Assembly (NCBI GenBank): GCA_023101725.1
Contig: JALJCO010012682.1
Location: 1,736,001-1,800,000, forward strand
DNA from: Atherinomorus stipes
Taxonomy: Eukaryota > Chordata > Actinopteri > Atheriniformes > Atherinidae
Reading direction: 5' to 3'
Length of the DNA: 64,000 nucleotides
Shown: positions 1 through 11,600 of the stretch, one piece after another
Position numbering within the stretch: position 1 is the first letter of the stretch
Layout of the letters: the number at the start of each line of letters is the position of its first letter
Notes under the pieces: generated by a model
Databases searched by the model: none
Told to the model about the DNA's origin: nothing
The model's input: the letters and a program-made list of their open reading frames with translations, nothing else
Made by a program: the position numbers and the translations under genes

Positions 1-146
1 GAGACTTGCTCTAATCCCCCATGGAGAGTGCTCCATTGTCAATGTGGAACCCTGTTTGTTAACTTAAAGAGGATTAGAGCATCATAGCTTTTCCACTGAT
101 TGGGTTCTACTGTACCATCTTTCATCTGTCCAGTACAGTACTCTTT
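1..146. other. plekha5 intron, plain flank
   Basis: Intronic sequence left of the LINE insertion. No exon with a matching open frame and splice sites is visible. The preceding plekha5 exon (first half of the PH domain, after the WW domains in this family) must lie outside the window. Confidence 0.6.
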
Positions 147-2451
147 TATTTCTTTATTTTCTTTATTTTTTTTTTAACACTTTATTTGTGATTTTCATTT
201 AACATACAGTATAAAACAGTCATATTCTCTGTATTAGAATAACAGAGAGTACCAGCAATAGACAAAGACGAATAATCCCCCCCCCCCCAAAAAAAAACAA
301 ACAAACAAAAAAACAAAAAAAACACAGTAGTAACCAGTGCACTTAATACTTGCTATTACAGAGTTTGTTCAAGGGCAGATGTAATGATTCAGAGTTCCAG
401 TTCCAGACCAGGTAAATTGTTCATATATGTTATTAGAGAGTCCCAGGTTTTGTGGAATCTGTTGGTGGACCCATTGAGGGTTCATCTTATCTTTTCCAAT
501 TTAAGGTTCAACATAATGTCTCTTATCCAGTGATGATAAGATGGAGGAATAGCTGCCTTCCATTTAAGTAAAATCAAGCGTCTAGCTAATAAAGAAGAAA
601 AGGCAATGATCCTTTGTAAATGTAATGGAGGGACAGCTTCCGTTGGATCAGAAAACAAACCAAAAACAGCAACCAGCAGATTGGGTGGGATGTAATAAGC
701 ATAAGCATGAGAGATTACTTCAAAGAAGGATGACCAGAAAGGAACGAATTTTGGACAAGACCAGAGCAAATGATAGGAAGTAGCTGACGTCTGTTTGCAT
801 CTGTCACATAATGAGTCTACATTCGGAAATAGTCAGTCAGTCAGTCAGTCATTTTCTGTACCGCTTACATTCGGAAATATTCTAGCTAATTTAGCTTTTG
901 AAAAGTGTAGCCTATGTAATACTTTAAAACTGTATTAAAGCATGTCTAGAGCATATGGAAGAAGAGTGAACTCTTGTAAGAGCCATATCCCATTCCCCAT
1001 TGGACAGCTGGGCCCCAAAGTCATTTTCCCACTGCTCTCGAATATGTAAAATGGAGTGGTTGCAGCAGTCCATAATATGGGAATAAATAAATGATATTCT
1101 GCTTTTATTCAACTTATTAACCCTTAATAGGGAATCAAAACAGGAAGAAGGGGGAAGGGTAGGAAAATTAGCAAACCTTTTACGAGTAAAATTCTTTATC
1201 TGCAAGTACCGCCAAAAATGATTCTCGGTCAGACCAAATTTCTTGGTTAGCTGTTCAAAGCTTGCAAAAGTATCATTAATATACAAGTCTTCAATACTAT
1301 GAATACCTTTATTATACCAAATTTTGAAGCCATTATCCAATAGAGATGGCTGGAAAAGGTGATTGTGTATTATTGGAGAGTGAATAGAGATACTCTGAAT
1401 ACCAAGACATTTTTTAAATTTGTTAACAATACGTAATGATTGAGTCACAATTATATTTTTTTTCAATGTTGTTAACTAGTGATGGTAGGGGAGCACAAAG
1501 TAAAGCAGGGAGTGAGTGTGGGCTACTTGTAATCTTTTCAATCTGGAGCCATGCAGGGACCTTGTCATTAAAATCTTTTAACCACAGGGAAACGGCATTG
1601 AAATTTGCAGACCAATAATATGTACGCAGATTAGGAAGTGAAAGCCCCCCTACATCTTTTGGTCTCTCTATAAATTCTTTTCTTATGCGAGCTGGTTTAT
1701 TATTCCATATAAAAGAAGAAATCATTTGATTATATGCCTTGAAAAGAGATTGTGGTATGAAAACGGGCAGCGCCTGAAACAAAGACAAAAACGTTGGTAC
1801 ATTATTCATCTTCACAGAATTAGTTCTCCCAATGAGAGAAAAAGGCAAAATAGAACACCTTTTAATATCTTGTTTACACTGTTCCAGCAGAAGAGTAAAG
1901 TTACTTTTAAATAGACTGTAATAGGATTTGGTAACTTTTATACCCAGATATGTAAAGGACTCGGCAGATAATTTAAATGGCAGATTAGGAAATTTTATAG
2001 CATTATTACCAATGGGGAAGTATTCACTTTTATTAAAATTTAGTTTATATCCAGATTATTTCCAAATTCTTGCAAGATTTTAAGGATTCCAGGGGTAGAT
2101 ATAATAGGATTGGTGACATAATAATAAATCGTCTGCATAAAGCGAGACAGTGTGAGTTAAGCCACCATGTGAAATACCTTGTATGCTATAATTGCATCTG
2201 AGAGCTATAGCAAGTGGTTCTATAGCTAAGACAAAAAGCAAGGGACTCACTGGATCTCTTTGTTTCGTTCCTCTGTGAAGAGGAAAGTACTCAGATGATG
2301 TACCATTGGTGTAAACTGAGGCAGTACGATCTGTGTAAATGAACTTAATAAGTTGAATAAAATTACGACCAAAAACAAACCTGCCAAGTGTATAAAAAAG
2401 ATAACTCCACTCAACCCCGATCAAATGCCTTTTCTATTTCTTTATTTTCTT
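147..2451 (-). mobile_element. 5'-truncated L1-type LINE with 17-bp target duplication
   Basis: Antisense non-LTR retrotransposon. Read on the minus strand it starts inside the reverse transcriptase (AFDR..VEWSYLF), passes the GTKQRDPVSPLLF block and the YADDLLL catalytic motif (inside 2080-2424), continues through typical L1 C-terminal text (GGLSLPNLRTYYWS near 1650; CPKFVPFWSSFF near 740), and ends in a short A tract seen as T at 164-175. An identical 17-bp direct repeat at 147-163 and 2435-2451 marks the target site duplication. The frame is broken: there is an extra G near 2415 and later stops split the C-terminal part into pieces. Truncation at 2434 removes the endonuclease and the first half of the polymerase, so the copy is dead. 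L1-type is inferred from the motifs; the clade is not assigned. Confidence 0.9.
818..878 (-). repeat. Tiny nested retroposon tail with 13-bp duplication
   Basis: Inside the LINE, a 35-bp insert (831-865) consists of five AGTC units followed by the block attttctgtaccgct. It is flanked by two identical copies of tacattcggaaat (818-830 and 866-878). The block plus tetranucleotide tail resembles the 3' end of the L2/CR1-like retroposons common in fish, read in reverse. It looks like an extremely short 5'-truncated insertion with its tail. Confidence 0.6.
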
Positions 2452-2581
2452 ACTGTCTGCTTGGTTTGTCTCTGGATTTTTATCTTTCCAAACTGAAGTT
2501 CAATGTGGCAGTTGAGAGGAACATCTTGAACAGGTGAACCTGTAAAAGTGGCCTCTAACTCATTGTTTTCTTTCTCTGCAG

Positions 2582-2682
2582 ATGAAAAAGAGGAGGGGAT
2601 ACTTGGCAGCATCCTCTTGCCAAGCTTTCATATATCAATGTTGTCTGTTGATGATCACATTAATAGAAAATATGCTTTCAAG
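2582..2682 (+). CDS. plekha5: plekha5 exon: PH domain, middle
   Basis: Acceptor ctctgcag before 2582 and donor gtcagt after 2682. The exon starts inside the GAT codon of DEKEEGILGSILLP and ends with NRKYAFK in phase 0. This is the beta-strand region of the PH domain that follows the WFVL...YYRD strand of other family members. Confidence 0.95.
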
Positions 2683-5600
2683 GTCAGTGTACGCTTTTAT
2701 TCCTTTAAAATAAACCATGATAACTTTTGTTTTACACGAGCTTCTATTAGTTCAGAGGTAAATTTCAGCTGATTAGCAAAAGTAATATGAACTCATGCTA
2801 GGAGCGCAAAGCATGTCATTTGCCCTTTCTGGCTGCTGGCAGGCACCGTGATACCATCAGAAACGCCAAGTCATAGGGAAATGGTATATTTTGATGAAGT
2901 TTTGGTGGTGTGTATAGAATTGGTGCATTCTTCATAAACCCATAGAGACAACAAAGTTGTCCTGCCAAATACAGCTAAACACAGACGCCCGGGAGTCTGT
3001 TCAAGGCCTCTCCAACCACACAACCCGCTCCTTTTCCAACTTATATTCAGGCTGAAATAGAGACGGTTCAGGGAAGCAGGGAAACGTGAGCACAGGGCAC
3101 AACCTCTCCAGTTAGATTCAGGAATGGGATGACTTTCTGACTTCGTTTTTCTCATTCTTTGTCTCCTGACTCCTATTGTGGCCAAAATGGTCATGCCATT
3201 TGAGGTTCCTGAGTTTTTGAGACTGTTTAGGGCGAATTAGTGAAATAACAGTGCTTTTCCTGTTTTTTGTTTCATAAGACATGGATAAACAGGATATTGA
3301 GGTGGATCACTAACAATCTGTCTCTCTGTTTCTGTTTGGCTTAAACAATATATTGGTTTGTTGATGGCAAGGAAACAGCAACAACGGAACAATGTGATGT
3401 CCATACAAAGCATTGCATGGTAAGTCTTACAGTATTGTAACCTGCAGATTTACCACACTAATCTGGTGGTATGCGTGAAACTTAAGTGACTCAAGGATTT
3501 GATTGATCTGTTTGGCACAGATGGCCACCAGTGTTTATTAAGAACAACAACATGCATTAATATCATAGTCACATTTCCTATGTAGCAGCAAATAACCGGG
3601 ATTTCCCAGTCATAGTTTCCTTTTTTCATCTTTCAGGTAACCTCTGTGCATCACTCTTCCTGTCCTCCATCCTGTTAGGCAACACATCCCAACATGCGGA
3701 CGTACTATTTTTGCACAGACACAGCCAAAGAGATGGAATCTTGGATGAAAGTCATGACAGACGCTGCACTCGTGCATTCAGAGCCAGTCAAAAGGTTTGT
3801 AAGAGCTTCACTAATTTAGGCTTTTTTACTGTGGGGGCTGTGTCAGTTTTGAATGGAAAGGAAAAAAAAGACGTTGAAAAGGCATTTGAGGACGGTTTTT
3901 GAAACTAGCACTAATGACTCTGCATTCTTTGCTTCATTTCTCCACCCTGATTTTTTTTATTTTTCAGCATTTGTGCTGGAAGCCAGTACTTTCAAATCCC
4001 TCTGCTAAGCCTGTTAAGGTCTTTGGCAGCAGCTCAACACCCACTTTTGACATTTTCTGGTCTCCGGGTTTGCCCAAGAAGCTGCAACTTTCTTTCATGT
4101 TATGCAACTGTTTTTACTGTCAGAGTTTTATTACAGTAAACACACAAGAACACCATGTGCATGTGGGCAAGTCTGTACTGTAGATGCATGTTGCAGGTGG
4201 TTGAGAGGATGCACAGCTGCACTGCCTGATCAGCCTGTCTGACTCATCAGGACAGGATTTTTTTCCCTTCTTTTTTTAAAAACTGTTTTAAATGTCTGTC
4301 ATTTGGCAGCCAGCCCGTCTAATGCCCTCTTTTTGCATGGGCGAGCAGAGGCATAATGGTTAGGAGCTGTGTAATTACACAGAGCAGTGGTGCCTGGAAT
4401 CCACTGAATAGCTTTGTTAAATGGGACTTTATGATGCCTCTGTAAGGTTTTCTAGTATCACACCGTAACAATGACCAAGAAAAAAAAAGTATCTCCATTT
4501 CCGCTCTCATTTGTCTTCTGTGTCTACAGTCTCTCCAAAACAAGTAGAGTTAAATGCACACAGATCTTCCACAGGCCTGGGTGTGCACTCTGTGGGGTTA
4601 GTAGAGTCACAGAAAGCTGGAGAAGACATTACGTGACTAGTGTTGCTATTTAAAAAGTATAAAAGTGGAAATTCTGAAGGAATTCCTTCTCAGCTGCCCT
4701 CATATTGCTAACTGAGTGCGCCATGCTACTGAGGGGAATTTGCTAAACTTTGAAGTTGTGACCTTGGCTCTGTCTAGGGCCAAGGAGTAACCGTGCTTAT
4801 TACCTCTCAATACCTCCCTAGGGACCTCAAGGTGGTACATAGGTCTTCTAGACAGCAGGCAAAAGGGAGTCGCAAATGGATCTGGGGTCTGAGCACTACC
4901 TTCCTAGACGGGCCTCAGCAGAGGCAGGGTTTTATTGGAGATATCTGATTTCCTTTCACACGCACAGCTCTTTCTGGCAGCTGGAAGAGATATTATGCAC
5001 TTCCCTCATTGACTTTGCACTTTTGGTTTAGCTTCAGGCTTCCCCTTTTAGCATAATTTACAAAGGTAGTGCATTAGGTCTACAGGATATTTTCTCTGCT
5101 CAGTATGCCTGAAATACCTTTTATATCGCATATGGAGTAGTAAGCAGGGCTGCAAATTTATTCTAGTTGTCTTTTTATGTCTTGCTTTTAACAGCACAAG
5201 GTAAGTTATTATTCCTGTTATTCAGCCTTTTGTATTTTTTTTTTTTAGGTTGGACAAGTTAAAAGTAGAGGACTGTGGACCACAAGAGACCAACCATGTT
5301 GCCAACCACAAGTTGCCTCTCACTCAGCCTGAAATCCAGAACAACGAACGCAACCGAGAGGCCGACCGCGAGCGCAACACAGCAGTGACCTCCACCACAG
5401 AAGAAGAGGAAAGGAAGCAGCGTGACGCCGAGCGCTACGGCTTCCAGAAGGATGGAGCAGAGCGCGAACGTCCACTCACCAAGATCAACAGTATCAAACT
5501 GCAGCCAGCGCAAGCAGCAGCCATCAAGGGTAACGTTACCTCGCCGCAGCCTCAGACCGAGGCTGACAGGCCGGCCTACAGCCCACAGGTGAACGGTTCA

Positions 5601-8600
5601 GGGGAGCAGTGTCCTGCTGATCGGACCGGAGTCCCCGCCCAACAAAGCCCCAGCCAGGAGCCGGACCGCACCCTGAGCAGGACCAGCTCTATGCAGCAGC
5701 TGGAGCAGTGGGTTCGTGCACAGAGGGGACGTAGCCAGGATGATGATACCAGGAGGTTGGTTTAGTTATGTTTCTATGAGATGATGGTGCTACTGCAAAA
5801 TACATCAGCTGCAAGACAAGAAATTCTACCAGGTTTTGGAAATCTGGTCCATTTTTAATGAGGGTACTGTATAAGAGATCAGCCTGACTTCAACAGGAAG
5901 AAATGGATCTTTAGATTAACTTGGTGTAATCATTATCTTGAAACATGAGGTCTCTCTTTTAGCACTGAATAACTCAAATACGTTTCATATGAAAATTCAG
6001 ATTTTTTTCAGGAATTTCTTTGTTATCCTGTGCTGTTTAAAGGATTTGGATTTCCACTCTTTTATCACAAAGTAAACTGTTTGACATTACACAGTAGACT
6101 ACAGTGTACCAGTGAGCAGGAGTGCGGATAAACAGTCGCGGTCTGTGTTAGTCTGAATCTCTCCCTTTCCCTGACCCTGCTGTGAAAATCCCATTTTTAA
6201 TTGGTTGAGATAAAACTTTCTCTGTGTCCGCTTGTCCGGCTGCTCGGCTGTCAGCTCGTCTGTCTATTTGTCCATCCATTTATCTTTGCCAGGCTTGTGC
6301 TTTAATTGACACAGCTGTGCCTCTTTGCCCCCACTCACTCCTAGATTAAGTTTATTTTAAGAAGTGGATGTACACACCCGATTTTAGTAAGGCATCAATT
6401 TAAAAAGAGGATCATGCATAATACTCCAAAAGGCCTCAGGACTTATTTACTTAGTGCTCTACTGTGATAAGCATGGACATATTCCATTCTCTCTCTTTCA
6501 ACAGTCTGTGTTTGTCTTTGCATGCATCCCCTCCACAATGATACTTGGTTTCCATGCAGTCACATGTCTTTTTTGTAACACTCCTGTTTGGGTTTTACAG
6601 ACCAGTGAGCATTCTAGCCCGGATCTGTCAGGGTGTCTTAATATGAAGCTCTCTCGATGCCAACTGCTCTGACTTTGAACCCACAATGGAAGTTGTTCTT
6701 TTTAAAGCCTTGTTTTTCACTAGGAAAGTCTCATTTGTACGAGTAGGGTTACTCACTCACAAGACATAAACATACTGTAAGATTGAAATGTTCACACATA
6801 TAGATTTTTTAAAAAAGTTTTCTTTATGTTTGTTGGTGCAAGTGAAGTAAATAAGATCTTTCTTTTTTTTCTTTAGCATCACATCATACCAGACGCTGCC
6901 TCGAAATATGCCCAGCCATCGGGTACCTTACATGCCTCATTACGGAGATGGCTACCGCAGTATGCCCAGGAATAGCATGGCACAGCGGGACAGCATCTGC
7001 AGCATTTCGCCATCGCTGTATGACCAGGCCCTGGGTCCGTCTGTGGCCGAGAAGCGCCGCTCCATGCGAGACGACACCATGTGGCAGCTGTACGAGTGGC
7101 AGCAGAGACAGGCCTACAGCAGGCAGTCAGGGCTCTACAGCAACATCGCCAGTCCCAAGACCATGATCAACTTGTCAGAGCACGCTGCACCGAGCCACTC
7201 CATCCCCCCGTCGCCCTCCCACGGCTCCTTGTCCATGTACGGCGGCTACTCTCCCATGCGATCTTACAACATGGCCAACGCTCGTTCAGAGGTTTCTTCC
7301 CCCGTCTACAGACGGGACATGAGCATCGACAGACGGAACAGGACACAAATCAACAAGGTCAGTCATTGGTAGCCTGAGCAGTGAGTTTATTACATGATAA
7401 TGACCAGAGCTAAAAACTTATAGCCGTTTTCATCCACTAATGCAGCTACAAGTCTTCAAAAATCTGTAATAGGTAAATACCACGTAGTACTTGTCAAACA
7501 GGCATATTTGACACTTAAACACTTTTTTCTGCAGTACGCCTACACCCCTGATAGGAGGTCCATGCCTGCAGGGATCCCAATCCAAACTATCACTGCCCAG
7601 TCTCTCCAAGGCAAAACTGTAAGTCTTGCTTTTAAGTAGTCTTATTGAGTCTGTCCACCCAGGTATACATCATGACGCCCCTCAGCTGAAACACTTCAAA
7701 CTCTGGTTTTACAGTTTTGGTTTAACTGGATTTCTTTAAAAAGACCTTTCTGTTTCCACAATACCTCCTGCCCCCTCCTCTCTCCCTCTTTCTTCGCATT
7801 GTGCAGGACTTTCAGAGACATATTTAGGCAGAACTCAGCTGGTAGGATTTAGAATATGTTCCCTTCTGGAGCTCCTTAGAGTCACTTCACATCAGTAGTG
7901 ACTTAAAAAAAAAACGCCAGTCACAGCTCTTTAAGCCAGATCAGGAATTTATGTCAAAGCCGCATTCAAAGTTATGTCCTGATGGAGCGCGTAACAGTGC
8001 AACTTGGATTCAGCGATAAACACTACCTTCTCTGGTTTGAGTGAGATAAAGAAGTTGCATGCTGCTGACAGGGATAGCACCCTGGATAATCTCCTGGTCC
8101 TGAACTGCATGAAAACCCAACACCGGGATATGCTCATCTATTTGGATCCTGATGCCTCTTAATCTCCTATCCTGGTGTGCTCTCTCCTTTTCTCTCCCAC
8201 CCCCCTTTGCGGTGTCCCTCTTTCGTCGTGTCCCCTCCCTCATCCCTTCCTTGCAGCCTGAGGAACTGACTTTGCTGCTGATAAAGCTGCGACGGCAGCA
8301 GGCAGAGCTAAACAGTATCCGGGAGCACACTGTAGCTCAGCTTATGCAACTAAACATGGATGGCAACAACCCAAAGGTCAGGCCTCCGGACACGTCTCTA
8401 CAGGCGTGTGTATTAGCGTGTGGTGTGTCTGCCATCTTTACCCACTTCCATCATCCATCTCAACCTGGAAGATTTGGTTGGGTTTCTTGCATGGCTGATT
8501 TCAGGAGAACATACTGCTGGCTTTTGGCTGGTTTCAAAGTCATGTTACAACCAGCTTGTTACGTAATGAGGTCCATCAGTTCATTACGTTTGATCCATTT

Positions 8601-11600
8601 AGCAGAGGGAGCAGTTCATTATGTCATTTTGTCTCCAAAAGAGTCCAGATGTTGGCAATGAAAGTTGCAGCCACTAGCTAGCCTATAAATAGCAACTGCG
8701 TAAGACAGGTTGAGGCCAATGGCATAAATTAATTTTAATGTAGTGTTTTTTTTTTTTTTTTTTTACTTTAATTCTACAGATTTGATCTGTTCTGATATTG
8801 ATCAGCTTGGCCTGAAGTGGAAGACTTTTGTTAGAGTTTTTAACCTCTGCACTACAAATTATTTGAAGTCTCCATGTATCACTGCAGCCAAAGATGCTCC
8901 AAGTCTGTTGTGTGGTCATTTGAGAATGATTTCATATTTCATATTTCAGCTTATCATTTTTTTTCTTTTATTTTGCCTGCACTCTGTCAACACTGCATGT
9001 GGCCATTTTGTCATAATGGAGCTGCAGTGGTAGGCTCATTCTGTTAGTTTCTAGAGTACACCTGGTACCTGACCTGTTTTCTTCACCTTGACTCGTCCTG
9101 CTTCCCTTCTCTCTGGATATATTTGGGTACACGACTTGCTATTGTGATGTGTAAGTAAGAGAGAGGGATGCTCAGAGAGAGAATCAGGGAAAGAGCAGAC
9201 CTTCTCTTTCTTTTGTCTCACTGTCCTGTTGCCTTTTCTTTCCTCTCTTTGCTGCTGACGCTAGAACGACATTCTCTCCCATCACCTCCAAAGGAACCTC
9301 ATGTATTTGGACAATCAGGTGGGGTGATGCATGAGTGCATGCCCTTTTCTTCTTTAGCGGTGAACAGAACTCATTAAATGCTTTGCTGTTACTATTTTTT
9401 ACCAGCAGGCTCCTGTCAGCAGTTTTACTCTGATGCCCAGCTAATTCATTGTTTTCTTGTTTAATGTTTAATATGCTCGAGTTCATAGCATGAACCAGTG
9501 TTAACTAACACAGTAGTGAAAACTCAAATTAGTTTTTAATAGGGCTGCACGATGTTGGGGAAAAACTGTATTTATATAAACTAAAAATGACAAAAATGCA
9601 TTTTACCCTGAAGACTTTTTGAATCCAAGCCTTTCCTTAATTACTGTATATTGCTGAATACTTCAGCACAGCGAACAGAAGATCAGGTGAATGATCTAAA
9701 TACGTTTTGGCCTGTTTGTGCAGCACATTTAAGCCACAAAATGATTCACAATGCTTCACATAAATCAACACCCAGAATGCATCAGTAATGATGCGTGCAA
9801 TTATACACCGTTAAGAAAAGGACATAAAAACTGCAAGTGATGCAACGTAAAAAGTGCATTTATTAAATGCAGTGTGAAGAAGGAAAGTTTTAAGCCTGAG
9901 TTACTGGAATCCTTTTTTTCCTTAGGAGGTTTAGGAGTTTTTTCTATAACTTTGGTGCATGGAAACGGAGCGCAACTCCCCGTAGTTTTGTTGTAACTGT
10001 TAAAACAGAAAGTAAACCTGCTCAGAAAGACCAATTACACTGGAGAGAAGATCAGAAATGTAATTTAGCTCTAAATCATTGAAAAGCTTTTTAAGCCACT
10101 TGATTTAGGAAATGATTGTACTTCTGATATTTACTCTTCTTTCAATCCTGGGTCCTCATTTATCAGTCGTTCGTAGAAACTCCTAAATTCCATCCTACGA
10201 ATAAAATTTAGATTCATCAAACACGCGGTGGCCAGTCGTACACACGTTTGTAAGTAATTAGCTGTTGCTGAATGCCACATGTTCTAAATCACCTTTATGT
10301 TTATTTGCATTAAGAAACACCCTCAATTAACCATATATGGGCCTGACAACAACAACTGGTCACATGTAAATCACTAGTGTTTCCCCCATTCCCCTCAGTG
10401 ATGGACAGAATGCATTTCGACTGATTTTGAAGCCAGAGCATCTCTGTTAAGGTCACTCATTCAGGCTCAGTTAACTGTTGTTTTTGAAACATACATTTGA
10501 AGCTCACTTGCAAAAGTTTAAGTGCAGGATGTTAATATTATTTGACAATCCTCTGAAACAACATACTGCTTAAAAAAGTTAAACTAATAAATAATAAAAG
10601 CAGTGCAGAGAGAAATTAGCAGTAAATGAGTCAGGATCAAGGGAGACCCCCCTCTCTATTCTTCCTTTTTAAAAGGGAGATTGTTAAATTGCCGGAAATC
10701 AAACTATTTTTAAAGATGATAGAAAAGGCATCGCAGCACACAGATGAGGCACGTCTGCAGCCAGAGGACAGATCCAACAGAACTGCCACCTTCAGGAGAG
10801 ATACATAAGGTTTTGGTCCGGAGTCCTCACCTGTCACAGGAATCTTTTTTTATGTTTAGAAACCAATAAAGCCAAACCTCTTAAGATTAAAGATTGAGTG
10901 ATTACTATTTTAATTAAATAAAGCGATGACACCAGCAAATATAATGCAGTTCTTCTGTTCTGCCACTAGATTGTGTGTGTACGCATGGTCAGAGCTGTTC
11001 TTGTATTTAAGATTGTTTCTAAGTACAAGTATAAGATGGTAAATTCCACACTTTTTTGTCAAAATGCTCTCATACACTAAAATATGCACAGATTTGTAGG
11101 TAAGAAGGGTTGATAAATGAGGGCCCAGGTTTAGTCGTTGATCTAACATGTGACAATATTTTTGTGCTTTAGATGGCATTCAAATCTGCCTTTGAACTTT
11201 TCATATGAAGCTTTGTGATTGAAATTATTAAACAAATTAGAATTGTTATTTTTTCCTCTTGTAGTTGCTAGGAGTGTAACATCTATGGCATGATATATTT
11301 AATTATACTGATTTGGATGTTGTGCAGCCCTTGTTTACATTATCTCTCCTTAATGGAGCAGTTTATTCATTCATCACTAAAGTCACTGTCAGCTGCATTA
11401 ACTGAACAACTTATTTCTGTGCCCTGCATTTGTTCTGTATAGTTGTAGAAAGTCTGCAAGCTTTTGTCTGCCATATGTAGTAAACCCAGAGAAGCTTCAT
11501 TAAGTGCTTGCAAAGAAATTTTAACCTTCATCCTTTGATTTGTTAATTACTCTTAAATGCATTGCATGGTACAAAGGAACACTTACATGTTTCTAATGAT

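Noticed and set aside
10626..10808. A 60-codon + strand frame as a transposase remnant in the nested element
   Set aside because: No catalytic motif or similarity to a known transposase.
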